A stretch of DNA of 6,754 nt from CAZEHS01 sp964511875 (GTDB lineage: Bacteria; Bacillota; Clostridia; Peptostreptococcales; Acidaminobacteraceae), in contig CAZEHS010000131.1 in the NCBI GenBank assembly GCA_964511875.1, positions 1 to 6,754 of the forward strand. The letters are read 5' to 3'. The translations under genes were made by a program, and so were the position numbers. Below are positions 1-6,722 of the stretch, piece after piece. The notes under the pieces are model-generated. The model had not been told where the DNA came from. It worked only from the letters and a program-made list of their open reading frames with translations, and did no database searches. The first letter of the stretch is position 1. The number at the start of each line of letters is the position of its first letter.

Positions 1-23
1 TTGTACAGTGAATAATCCATCAT

Positions 24-28
24 GGAGG
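24..28 (+). promoter_or_regulatory. Ribosome binding site of lepA (decides the start)
   Basis: GGAGG lies 5 nt before the ATG at 34. An in-frame ATG at 22 overlaps this Shine-Dalgarno sequence and has no purine-rich site of its own, so translation should begin at 34 rather than 22. Confidence 0.85.
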
Positions 29-33
29 AATAT

Positions 34-1848
34 ATGCCATCAGAGCGTCAGAAACGAATCCGCAACTTTTGTATCATCGCCCATATCGACCACGGGAAGT
101 CCACATTGGCAGACAGGCTTATTGAAGAAACCGGCATGCTTACCAAGCGTGAAATGATGGATCAGATCATGGACAGCATGGATTTGGAACGTGAGCGGGG
201 CATTACCATAAAGCTCAACACCACGAGGTTGGTTTATAAGCATGATGACGGAGAGACCTATTACCTCAATCTTATCGATACACCGGGACATGTGGATTTC
301 ACATATGAAGTGTCCCGCAGTCTCAACGCCTGCGAGGGAGCTGTCCTGGTTGTTGACGCCACTCAGGGTGTGGAAGCCCAGACACTGGCCAATGTGCATC
401 TGGCCTCCGATCAGAACCTCACGATTGTTCCGGTTCTGAACAAGATCGATCTTCCCAGTGCACGGCCTGAGGAAGTGAAGCATGAAATTGAAGAAATAAT
501 CGGGATAGAGGCAATGGATGCGCCTATGGTTTCCGCCAAGGAAGGGTTGAACATAGACCAGGTCCTTAAAGCGGTAGTCGAGAAGGTTCCGCCTCCGACA
601 GGAGATTCCGAGGGTCCCCTTCAGGCACTGGTGTTCGACTCCTACTATGATTCCTATAAAGGCGCAGTCGCCTATGTCCGTGTCAAGCAGGGGAAGGTCC
701 GTAAAGGGGACAGGATCCTGATGATGGCTACGGATAAAGCCTTCGACGTAACGGAAGTAGGAATATTCGTACCCAGTCCGGTTCCGATGGAAGAGCTTTC
801 TGCCGGAGATGTAGGGTACATCACAGCAAGCATCAAGAACGTCAAGGACTGTCGGGTCGGAGATACCATAACCTTTCAGAACAGACCGGCCTCTGAATCA
901 CTGCCGGGCTATAAGAAAGTGACTCCGATGGTGTACTGCGGCATGTATCCCGCTGAAGGCGAAAGCTATGATGATATTCGTGACGCGTTGGAAAAACTGC
1001 AGCTGAACGACGCGGCCCTGTCATTCGAGCCGGAAACGTCTGCTGCTCTGGGATTTGGATTCCGGTGCGGATTTCTTGGCCTCCTCCACATGGAGGTCAT
1101 GCTGCAGAGGCTCGATCGTGAATTCGATCTTGACATCATCTCCACAGCTCCGAGTGTTATTTATCAGATCACAAAACACGATGGATCCGTCGTGATGATC
1201 CAAAATCCTTCAAACCTGCCACCGACGACTGAAATAGCCATGATGGAAGAGCCCATCGTCGATGCCCACATTCTTCTCCCTAATGAATACGTAGGCAACA
1301 TCATGGACCTGTGCCAGACGCGGCGTGGAAACATGATCAGCATCGATTATCTGGACCCCAAGCGTGTGCGGCTTCATTATGAACTGCCTCTCAATGAGGT
1401 CATCTATGATTTCTTCGATGCTTTGAAATCAAAAACCAGAGGATACGGATCCCTGGATTACGAATTCAAGGAATATGTTGCTTCAGATCTGGTGAAGATG
1501 GATATTTACCTCAACAAGGAACTGATCGATGCTTTTTCCATGATAGTTCATGAGAGCAAGGCTGTCGCCAGGGGCCGTCAGATCGTTGAGAAACTGAAGG
1601 ACTTCATTCCGCGTCATCAATTCCAGATTCCCATTCAGGCAGCTATCGGCGGAAAAGTCATAGCCCGGGAAAACATCAGTGCCCTCCGTAAGGATGTTTT
1701 GGCAAAATGCTACGGCGGTGACATCACACGGAAGAAAAAGCTTCTGGAGAAGCAGAAAGAGGGCAAGAAACGGATGCGTCAGTTCGGATCCGTAGAAGTG
1801 CCTCAGCAGGCGTTCCTGGAAGTGCTGAAATTCGATGATAATAACTGA
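34..1848 (+). CDS. lepA: Elongation factor 4 (LepA), ribosome back-translocating GTPase
   Basis: Translational GTPase of 604 aa, the usual LepA length. It acts on the ribosome, where the family is known to promote back-translocation or to help 30S biogenesis and initiation. All G motifs are visible: G1 AHIDHGKST at residues 16-24, the RGIT switch at 55-58, DTPGH at 82-86 (His86 is the catalytic His of the family), NKID at 136-139 and SAK at 167-169. Domain II follows at about 190-280, then the EF-G-like domains. The LepA-specific C-terminal domain is recognisable from the conserved stretch with VLAKCYGGDI, RKKKLLEKQKEGKKRM and GSVEVPQQAF. There is no EF-G domain IV, which separates it from FusA. 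IKLN after RGIT resembles Bacillus LepA. The start at 34 is chosen on its GGAGG site. The gene is followed by an intrinsic terminator and then hemW, a common order in Bacillota. It is intact with no missing key residue. Confidence 0.98.
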   Translation: MPSERQKRIRNFCIIAHIDHGKSTLADRLIEETGMLTKREMMDQIMDSMDLERERGITIKLNTTRLVYKHDDGETYYLNLIDTPGHVDFTYEVSRSLNACEGAVLVVDATQGVEAQTLANVHLASDQNLTIVPVLNKIDLPSARPEEVKHEIEEIIGIEAMDAPMVSAKEGLNIDQVLKAVVEKVPPPTGDSEGPLQALVFDSYYDSYKGAVAYVRVKQGKVRKGDRILMMATDKAFDVTEVGIFVPSPVPMEELSAGDVGYITASIKNVKDCRVGDTITFQNRPASESLPGYKKVTPMVYCGMYPAEGESYDDIRDALEKLQLNDAALSFEPETSAALGFGFRCGFLGLLHMEVMLQRLDREFDLDIISTAPSVIYQITKHDGSVVMIQNPSNLPPTTEIAMMEEPIVDAHILLPNEYVGNIMDLCQTRRGNMISIDYLDPKRVRLHYELPLNEVIYDFFDALKSKTRGYGSLDYEFKEYVASDLVKMDIYLNKELIDAFSMIVHESKAVARGRQIVEKLKDFIPRHQFQIPIQAAIGGKVIARENISALRKDVLAKCYGGDITRKKKLLEKQKEGKKRMRQFGSVEVPQQAFLEVLKFDDNN

Positions 1849-1860
1849 ACACACAAATCG

Positions 1861-1888
1861 GGGATTGCCATGCAATCCCTTTTGTTTT
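1861..1888 (+). terminator. Intrinsic terminator between lepA and hemW
   Basis: GGGATTGC (1861-1868) and GCAATCCC (1872-1879) form a perfect 8-bp stem with a 3-nt CAT loop. TTTTGTTTT (1880-1888) follows directly. This is the standard form of a Rho-independent terminator, starting 12 nt after the lepA stop. Six nt separate the T-tract from the hemW ribosome binding site (GGAGG at 1895-1899), so hemW needs either read-through or a promoter I cannot see. A-rich sequence before the stem (ACAAA at 1853-1857) could extend pairing with the T-tract. Confidence 0.8.
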
Positions 1889-1904
1889 ACACCCGGAGGT
1901 CAAT

Positions 1905-3038
1905 ATGCTCGGACTATACATTCATATCCCGTTCTGCAAACAAAAATGCGCCTACTGCGATTTCTGCTCCTTTCCGGCTGATGATGCTTTGCAGGACAGG
2001 TATGTACGGGCCCTGGTCCGGGAAATCGGGATGGCGGCTGAAACGGTTCATGGGATGACTGTGGATACAGTCTTCATAGGCGGCGGGACGCCGACTCTGC
2101 TCTCAGCGGCTCAGCTTCGCAGCATTTTTGACGCGTTCGGCCATCACTACACATTCGCCGATTCACTGGAGATCAGCATCGAATCGAACCCGGCCACTCT
2201 ATCAGATGAGCAACTGGCTCTGTTTAAAGAAAAGCGGGTCACACGGATAAGCATCGGCCTGCAGGCGGCTCAGAACAGACTTTTGAAACGACTGGGCAGG
2301 ATCCATACCTGGGAGCAGTTTGTTGAAACCTTTCAAAGGGTGAGGGCTGCCGGTCCCTGGGATATCAATGTGGATCTGATCTATCATCTCCCGGGCCAAA
2401 CCCGACAGGACTGGATCGATACTTTGAACAGTGTGATCGGTCTGGATCCGGAGCACATCTCGTGCTACAGTCTGCAGCTGGAGGAAGGAACACCTCTGGA
2501 AGCAGCCGTCAATGCCGGACGCTATCATCTGAGCAGTGATGATACGGACAGGTGGATGCACCATGCCGCCATTGATCTGCTGGCTGAAAAAGGTTACGAG
2601 CAGTATGAGATCTCCAATTTCGCAAAGCCGGGTCATGCTTGCCGTCATAATCTGAGGTACTGGCAGCGTACGCCGTATCTTGGGCTGGGGCTTGCTGCTC
2701 ACGGTTTTCGCGGCGGGAAGAGGATGGCTAATCCTGAATCGATGGAGTCTTATCTCGAAGCTCTTGAGAAGGGGGTGACTGCATCCGAAGTCATCGAGGT
2801 GCTGAAGCCATCGGATGAACTTTTTGAAACGGTCATGCTGGGATTGAGAATGACCGCAGGAATAGTCTGGGAAAGCGTGATGGAGAATTGCCTTCCTGAC
2901 AAACGCGAGGAATGGGAACGTGTCATGGAGACACTGAAATCTCAAGACCTTTTACAGATGAGGGATGGACATCTGAAGCTGACCCGATTGGGAATGGATC
3001 TGTCAAACCGCGTATTCTCAGCATTCATGGAGATATGA
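1905..3038 (+). CDS. hemW: Radical SAM heme chaperone HemW
   Basis: 377 aa, a normal length for HemW, formerly annotated as oxygen-independent coproporphyrinogen III oxidase-like. The family binds heme and a [4Fe-4S] cluster and delivers heme to respiratory proteins; it does not replace HemN. The cluster motif is Cys11-xxx-Cys15-xx-Cys18-D-Phe20. Phe at this position, where true HemN has a fourth Cys, argues for HemW. Other family marks are HIPF at 7-10, GGGTP at 59-63 (SAM binding), ESNP at 93-96, ISIGLQ at 115-120, LGRIH at 130-134, LPGQT at 162-166, the CRHNLRYW stretch at 246-253 and a C-terminal winged-helix-like HemN_C region (about 300-370, MLGLRM). No signal peptide or membrane segment is visible, so it should be cytoplasmic. 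The start at 1905 has GGAGG 5 nt upstream. Two mild oddities are His161 where the family usually has Gly before LPGQT, and an extra Cys21. Confidence 0.95.
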   Translation: MLGLYIHIPFCKQKCAYCDFCSFPADDALQDRYVRALVREIGMAAETVHGMTVDTVFIGGGTPTLLSAAQLRSIFDAFGHHYTFADSLEISIESNPATLSDEQLALFKEKRVTRISIGLQAAQNRLLKRLGRIHTWEQFVETFQRVRAAGPWDINVDLIYHLPGQTRQDWIDTLNSVIGLDPEHISCYSLQLEEGTPLEAAVNAGRYHLSSDDTDRWMHHAAIDLLAEKGYEQYEISNFAKPGHACRHNLRYWQRTPYLGLGLAAHGFRGGKRMANPESMESYLEALEKGVTASEVIEVLKPSDELFETVMLGLRMTAGIVWESVMENCLPDKREEWERVMETLKSQDLLQMRDGHLKLTRLGMDLSNRVFSAFMEI

Positions 3039-3086
3039 AAGTAAAAATTCGCTGAATGATCAGGGGCAAAAATTGATGCTAATTCG

Positions 3087-3115
3087 TTGACAAATGAAAA
3101 CGAACATGTTACGTT
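3087..3115 (+). promoter_or_regulatory. Sigma-A type promoter of the hrcA-grpE-dnaK operon
   Basis: A perfect -35 box TTGACA (3087-3092) is followed after a 17-nt spacer by TACGTT (3110-3115). That is a weak -10 (3 of 6 consensus, with the key T, A and final T kept), preceded by TG at 3107-3108, which makes an extended -10. Transcription would start near 3122, just before the CIRCE operator, as in other HrcA-controlled operons. An AT-rich stretch around 3114-3124 offers alternative -10 hexamers, but their spacing to TTGACA is too long. The -10 assignment is therefore less sure than the -35. Confidence 0.72.
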
Positions 3116-3126
3116 ATTTATAGATA

Positions 3127-3153
3127 TTAGCACTCACAAAATGAGAGTGCTAA
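3127..3153 (+). promoter_or_regulatory. CIRCE operator (HrcA binding site)
   Basis: TTAGCACTC (3127-3135), nine spacer bases, then GAGTGCTAA (3145-3153) give an exact match to the CIRCE consensus inverted repeat. It sits between the predicted transcription start (about 3122) and the hrcA ribosome binding site (3161). HrcA bound here would block transcription, and the element is also present in the leader RNA. It is the only copy I see in the window. Confidence 0.98.
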
Positions 3154-3160
3154 CAAAAGC

Positions 3161-3166
3161 AGGTGA
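3161..3166 (+). promoter_or_regulatory. Ribosome binding site of hrcA (decides the start)
   Basis: AGGTGA ends 4 nt before the ATG at 3171. It matches the 3' half of the anti-Shine-Dalgarno complement, for which a short spacing is normal. The open frame extends in frame up to a TTG at 3087, but that TTG is the first half of the -35 box and the extension reads through CIRCE, so it cannot be translated from this promoter. Confidence 0.85.
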
Positions 3167-3170
3167 TGCA

Positions 3171-4199
3171 ATGAAACCCGGCGAACGAAAACTGGCAATA
3201 CTCAAGCTGATCATTGATGATTTCATCAATACCGCTCAGCCGGTTGGCTCCAGAACCATTGCCAAGAAATATGAACTGGGAATCAGTTCGGCAACTATCC
3301 GGAATGAAATGGCTGATCTTGAAGACTTAGGCTACCTGACGCAGCCTCATACATCGGCAGGAAGAGTTCCTTCTGATCTGGGTTACCGGCTTTATGTCGA
3401 CAGCCTCATGAAACAGATGGTGCTGGAGCTGGATGAACGGCAAGTCATACGGAATCTGCTTGTTCACAAGATAATCCGAGTGGACGATGTGATCCGGCAG
3501 GCATCGGAACTTCTGTCAAGCCTGACTCAGATGATATCTGTGGTCTCCATGCCTCAATTCAATAAGACGAAGCTGGTGAACATGAAGATTGTCCGAATCA
3601 ATGAATCCAATGTTCTGCTGATTCTGGTTTCGGATGCGGGTGTGTTCAAGAACATTCCCATGCAGCTTCGGGAGTTGGAGCAGCATGATCTGGACCGTTT
3701 GTCGGATGGCCTCCTGACAGTATTGAAAGGCGCTACCATTCAGGATATCAGTGTGAAGACCATCATGAAGCTGAAAATACTGCTTCCGGAGTATGGACCG
3801 TTCATCGATTACCTTATTCCGATACTGAGGGATACCCTGAAGCAGCTGGATGAAGTGGAAGTGCGTATCGAAGGAACCGGCTACATTTTCGATCTGCCGG
3901 AGTACAACGATATGGACAAGGCCAGGAAGTTCATGGAGACTCTCCATGACACCAACACGATCATCCGGATTTTCGATGATGTGACCCCCCGGGGAATCAC
4001 AGTGAAAATCGGGAAGGAGATCGGCCTGGAAGCGTTCAAGGATTCCAGCATCGTTGCTGCAGGCTACAGGATCAACGAAGACACATGCGGTCATATCGGC
4101 GTCATTGGTCCAACCCGCATGAACTACGGCCACGTTGTGACCGTAGTGGAATCATTTCGGCAGACCCTGACGGAGATTTTTTCCGGAATCAACTTATAA
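3171..4199 (+). CDS. hrcA: Heat-inducible transcription repressor HrcA
   Basis: Repressor of 342 aa, typical of the family, that binds CIRCE as a dimer and is known to need the GroE chaperonin to stay active, which links repression to chaperone supply. The N-terminal winged helix-turn-helix covers about residues 1-75. It includes PVGSRTIAKKY (24-34), the recognition helix region with SSATIRNEM (39-47), LEDLGYL (50-56) and the wing with HTSAGRVPS (60-68). The middle is the GAF-like and inserted dimerisation region. The C-terminal signature GVIGPTRMNY is present near residue 318. Its own promoter and a perfect CIRCE stand directly upstream, so it is autoregulated. It is followed after 11 nt by grpE, with no terminator, and should be co-transcribed with grpE and dnaK. 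No groE genes are visible here. The start is set by AGGTGA and the ATG at 3171. Confidence 0.97.
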   Translation: MKPGERKLAILKLIIDDFINTAQPVGSRTIAKKYELGISSATIRNEMADLEDLGYLTQPHTSAGRVPSDLGYRLYVDSLMKQMVLELDERQVIRNLLVHKIIRVDDVIRQASELLSSLTQMISVVSMPQFNKTKLVNMKIVRINESNVLLILVSDAGVFKNIPMQLRELEQHDLDRLSDGLLTVLKGATIQDISVKTIMKLKILLPEYGPFIDYLIPILRDTLKQLDEVEVRIEGTGYIFDLPEYNDMDKARKFMETLHDTNTIIRIFDDVTPRGITVKIGKEIGLEAFKDSSIVAAGYRINEDTCGHIGVIGPTRMNYGHVVTVVESFRQTLTEIFSGINL

Positions 4200-4205
4200 A
4201 GGTGA
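4200..4205 (+). promoter_or_regulatory. Ribosome binding site of grpE (decides the start)
   Basis: AGGTGA begins one base after the hrcA stop codon and ends 5 nt before the ATG at 4211. The open frame extends upstream to 4085 inside hrcA, but that part has no ribosome binding site of note and no GrpE similarity. The same AGGTGA motif serves hrcA. Confidence 0.8.
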
Positions 4206-4210
4206 GGGAC

Positions 4211-4783
4211 ATGTACAAAAAGAAAAAGACAGATCAGGAACCTCTGACAACGGAACAGGAAACTATTACAGAAACAGCCGCGCAGGAACCAACCGCGCAG
4301 GAAACCGCTGAAATCAACGAAACAGAGTTCTCTCCTGAGAGTGAATTGGATCAACTGAGAGCGGAAGCTGCCCAGTATAAGGACAATTACCTCCGGGCTA
4401 CCGCGGATTTTCAGAATTTCAAAAGACGGACTGAAAAAGAAAAAGCGGATATCTATAAATATGCTTCAGAAAAGCTCTTAGTAGAGATCCTTCCGATCGT
4501 GGACAATATTGAACGGGCAATGAGCCATGTTCCGGAACAAGAGCAGGGCGGCCTGGCCGACGGGCTGCGCATGATCCAGAAGAGTCTGTTGAATCTCTTG
4601 GATAAGAACGGTGTCGAACCGATTGATGCTGTGGGGGGAACGTTCGATCCGGAAGTGCACCATGCAGTGCAGATGGTCCCTTCTGAAGACCATGAACCCC
4701 ATGAGGTCATTGAAGAGTATCAAAAGGGCTATAAGCTTAACGGGAAAGTCATTCGCCACAGCATGGTGAAGGTATCGGAATAA
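4211..4783 (+). CDS. grpE: GrpE, nucleotide exchange factor of DnaK
   Basis: 190 aa cytoplasmic co-chaperone. GrpE dimers open the DnaK nucleotide-binding domain to release ADP, which resets the DnaK-DnaJ refolding cycle, and in the known family act as a thermosensor. Residues 1-42 are a hydrophilic, Glu/Thr-rich, probably disordered tail. A long dimerising coiled-coil helix runs from about 43 to 90, with the conserved core YLRATADFQNFKRR (60-73). The helical bundle follows (KLLVEILPIVDNIERAM, 88-104). The C-terminal beta-wing that touches DnaK carries the GrpE signature: FDPEVHHAV at 145-153 and GYKLNGKVIRHSMVKV at 173-188. The gene lies 11 nt after hrcA and 42 nt before dnaK, its partner, in the CIRCE-controlled operon. 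The N-terminal tail contains an 11-nt direct repeat in a 15-nt period (4278-4288 and 4293-4303), giving two AQE units. Confidence 0.97.
   Translation: MYKKKKTDQEPLTTEQETITETAAQEPTAQETAEINETEFSPESELDQLRAEAAQYKDNYLRATADFQNFKRRTEKEKADIYKYASEKLLVEILPIVDNIERAMSHVPEQEQGGLADGLRMIQKSLLNLLDKNGVEPIDAVGGTFDPEVHHAVQMVPSEDHEPHEVIEEYQKGYKLNGKVIRHSMVKVSE
4278..4303 (+). repeat. Short in-frame direct repeat in the grpE tail
   Basis: CCGCGCAGGAA occurs at 4278-4288 and again at 4293-4303, a 15-nt (five-codon) period encoding two AQE units. It lies in the disordered GrpE N-terminus, where length changes by replication slippage would be tolerated. Confidence 0.6.
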
Positions 4784-4811
4784 TGGTCATTCAATTTAAA
4801 AATCAACCTAC

Positions 4812-4817
4812 AGGAGG
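4812..4817 (+). promoter_or_regulatory. Strong ribosome binding site of dnaK
   Basis: AGGAGG with an 8-nt spacer to the ATG at 4826 is the best Shine-Dalgarno match in the window. It fits the need for far more DnaK than HrcA or GrpE from the same transcript. The 42-nt gap (4784-4825) shows no promoter or terminator. Confidence 0.85.
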
Positions 4818-4825
4818 AAATTAAA

Positions 4826-6655
4826 ATGGCAAAAGTAATAGGTATCGACTTGGGAACAACCAATTCCTGCGTAGCAATCCTTGAAGGCGGAGAGCCTGTA
4901 ATCATTCCAAACGCTGAAGGGAACCGCACTACTCCCTCAATCGTCGCTTTTACTAAATCCGGCGAGCGGCTGGTCGGAGAAACTGCAAAACGGCAGGCAA
5001 TCACCAACCCGGACCGCACGATCGTTTCAATCAAGCGGGAAATGGGAACAGATCACAAAATCATCATTGACGGCGTGACTCACTCCCCACAGGATATATC
5101 AGCCATGATTCTTGGTAAGCTGAAAGCGGATGCTGAAAGCTACCTGGGCGAAAAAGTAACCGAGGCGGTCATCACGGTTCCTGCGTACTTCTCAGATGCT
5201 CAGCGTCAGGCTACCAAGGATGCAGGACGTATCGCCGGTCTCGAAGTGAAACGGATCATCAACGAACCGACTGCAGCTTCTCTCTCTTATGGTCTTGACA
5301 AGCTGGCCCATCAGGAAAAAATCATGGTATTCGACCTGGGTGGCGGTACATTCGACGTATCCATCCTGGAAATTGGCGACGGCGTGTTCGAAGTACTGGC
5401 TACCAACGGTAACAACCATCTGGGCGGAGATGACTTCGACCAGGTTGTCATGCAGTGGCTGGCTGATGAATTCAAGAAAGAAAGCGGGATTGACCTGCTG
5501 AAGGATAAGATGGCGCTGCAGCGCCTGAAGGAAGCTGCGGAGAAAGCGAAGAAAGAGCTTTCCACTACCCAGACTACAAACATCAACCTTCCTTTCATCA
5601 CTGCAACAGCGGATGGCCCCGCCCACTTGAACCTGGATCTTTCCAGAGCCAAATTCGAGCAGCTGGTGGATCACCTCCTTCAAAAAACCGTGGATCCGAC
5701 ACATAATGCACTCCGGGATGCAGGACTCAAGCCGGAGCAGATCGATCAGGTCATACTGGTAGGCGGCCAGACACGGACTCCGGCTGTACAGAACCTTGTC
5801 AAGAAAATGACTGGCAAGGATCCTCATAAAGGCGTGAATCCTGATGAGTGTGTGGCTCTAGGCGCAGCTATCCAGGCAGGGGTTCTGACAGGCGAAGTCA
5901 AGGATCTTCTGCTCCTGGACGTAACTCCGTTGTCATTGGGAATCGAGACTTTGGGCAGTGTGTTTACAAAACTGATCGAGCGGAACACCACGATTCCTAC
6001 AAAGAAAAGCCAGGTGTTCTCAACAGCTGCAGACAATCAGACGGCAGTCGATATCCATGTTCTTCAGGGCGAGCGGCCCATGGCTCATGACAACACCACT
6101 TTGGGACGTTTTCAGCTTGACGGGATTCCGCCCGCACGGAGAGGAATTCCTCAAATCGAGGTTACGTTCGATATAGACGCCAACGGTATCGTCCATGTAA
6201 GCGCCAAGGATCTGGGAACCGGCAAGGAACAGCACATCACAATCACATCATCCACCAACCTTACCGAAGCTGAAATCCAACGGAAGGTAAAAGAAGCAGA
6301 TGAATTCGCTGAAGAAGACCGTAAGCGCAAGGATGCCGTTGAAGCTCACAACAAGGCTGATTCAATGGTTTACGAATGCGAAAAGACGCTGAATGAGATT
6401 GGTGATGAAGTCTCAGAGAATGAAAAATCAACCGTCAAAGAAAAAATTGAAGCAGTCAAAGCCGTTATGAACGGTGGAGATGCCGAAGTGATCAATAAAG
6501 CGGTTGAAGAACTGACTACTGCATTCCACCCTATTGCAGAAAAAATGTATCAGAAGGCTGCTGCAGAGCAACAGGCAAAAGCTGATCAAAGCGGGGCTAC
6601 AGAAGGTGCCGGTAAAGACGATGCTGTGGATGCCGACTACGAAGTTGTTGACTAA
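4826..6655 (+). CDS. dnaK: Molecular chaperone DnaK (Hsp70)
   Basis: 609-aa cytoplasmic Hsp70, an ATP-driven chaperone that binds exposed hydrophobic segments with DnaJ and GrpE. The ATPase domain (1 to about 358) carries the three Hsp70 signatures: IDLGTTNS at 7-14, VFDLGGGTFDVSIL at 168-181 and VILVGGQTRTPAVQ at 309-322. The interdomain linker is DLLLLD at 360-365. The substrate-binding beta domain spans about 366-475, the helical lid about 476-580, and an Ala/Gln/Asp-rich tail ends in DADYEVVD. The segment after IKREMG (69-74) is short and lacks the insertion found in proteobacterial DnaK, so this is the Bacillota type. At the substrate arch Leu376 stands where E. coli has Met404; Ala401 matches E. 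coli Ala429. Cys15 is conserved, while Cys342 and Cys518 have no counterpart in E. coli DnaK. The gene is the third of the CIRCE operon and is intact. dnaJ does not begin within the next 99 nt. Confidence 0.99.
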   Translation: MAKVIGIDLGTTNSCVAILEGGEPVIIPNAEGNRTTPSIVAFTKSGERLVGETAKRQAITNPDRTIVSIKREMGTDHKIIIDGVTHSPQDISAMILGKLKADAESYLGEKVTEAVITVPAYFSDAQRQATKDAGRIAGLEVKRIINEPTAASLSYGLDKLAHQEKIMVFDLGGGTFDVSILEIGDGVFEVLATNGNNHLGGDDFDQVVMQWLADEFKKESGIDLLKDKMALQRLKEAAEKAKKELSTTQTTNINLPFITATADGPAHLNLDLSRAKFEQLVDHLLQKTVDPTHNALRDAGLKPEQIDQVILVGGQTRTPAVQNLVKKMTGKDPHKGVNPDECVALGAAIQAGVLTGEVKDLLLLDVTPLSLGIETLGSVFTKLIERNTTIPTKKSQVFSTAADNQTAVDIHVLQGERPMAHDNTTLGRFQLDGIPPARRGIPQIEVTFDIDANGIVHVSAKDLGTGKEQHITITSSTNLTEAEIQRKVKEADEFAEEDRKRKDAVEAHNKADSMVYECEKTLNEIGDEVSENEKSTVKEKIEAVKAVMNGGDAEVINKAVEELTTAFHPIAEKMYQKAAAEQQAKADQSGATEGAGKDDAVDADYEVVD

Positions 6656-6657
6656 TC

Positions 6658-6694
6658 GGGATATCTGCAATATCCTGAACTATAAGAATATCCC
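6658..6694 (+). repeat. Competing inverted repeats just after dnaK
   Basis: GGGATAT (6658-6664) can pair with ATATCC (6670-6675, 6 bp, 5-nt loop, plus one possible G-U) or with ATATCCC (6688-6694, 7 bp, 23-nt loop). The two 3' arms are direct repeats (AATATCC) 18 nt apart, so only one hairpin can form at a time. No T-tract follows, so this is not a standard terminator. It could be an RNA stability or processing element, or chance; the pairing itself is seen directly. Confidence 0.4.
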
Positions 6695-6705
6695 AGGCCA
6701 GAGGC

Positions 6706-6722
6706 GCAAGGGGTTCACTTGC
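6706..6722 (+). repeat. Small hairpin in the dnaK downstream region
   Basis: GCAAG (6706-6710) and CTTGC (6718-6722) form a 5-bp stem with a 7-nt loop and no T-tract after it. No gene, ribosome binding site or promoter is recognisable in 6656-6754. The loop is not a convincing tRNA T-arm and no other tRNA arms are present. Confidence 0.25.

Noticed and set aside
1..15. Possible tail of an upstream gene ending in TAA at 13-15
   Set aside because: One frame is open for four codons and stops there, 18 nt before lepA. Four codons are far too few to support a gene.
4..16. -10-like hexamers (TACAGT, AATAAT) before lepA
   Set aside because: No -35 is inside the window, and a start from AATAAT would fall at the ribosome binding site, leaving almost no leader.
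22..33. Upstream ATG giving a four-residue-longer LepA
   Set aside because: It overlaps the GGAGG site that serves the ATG at 34 and has no ribosome binding site of its own.
1938..1967. Four closely spaced cysteines in HemW as evidence of a true HemN coproporphyrinogen oxidase
   Set aside because: HemN needs Cys two residues after the third cluster Cys; here that residue is Phe20 and the extra Cys is at 21. Length and later motifs also fit HemW.
2202..2945. Long antisense open frame of 247 codons opposite hemW
   Set aside because: It is a shadow of hemW codon structure; it has no ribosome binding site or recognisable domain. The same holds for antisense frames at 40-483, 3516-4133 and 5192-5827.
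4085..4210. GrpE N-terminal extension overlapping hrcA
   Set aside because: The extension reads the hrcA 3' end in another frame. AGGTGA plus the ATG at 4211 gives a normal 190-aa GrpE.
5411..5416. Asn197 of DnaK where E. coli has the autophosphorylated Thr199
   Set aside because: Asn at this place (GDNRLGG in Bacillus subtilis) is normal for Bacillota DnaK, so it marks lineage rather than a lost function.
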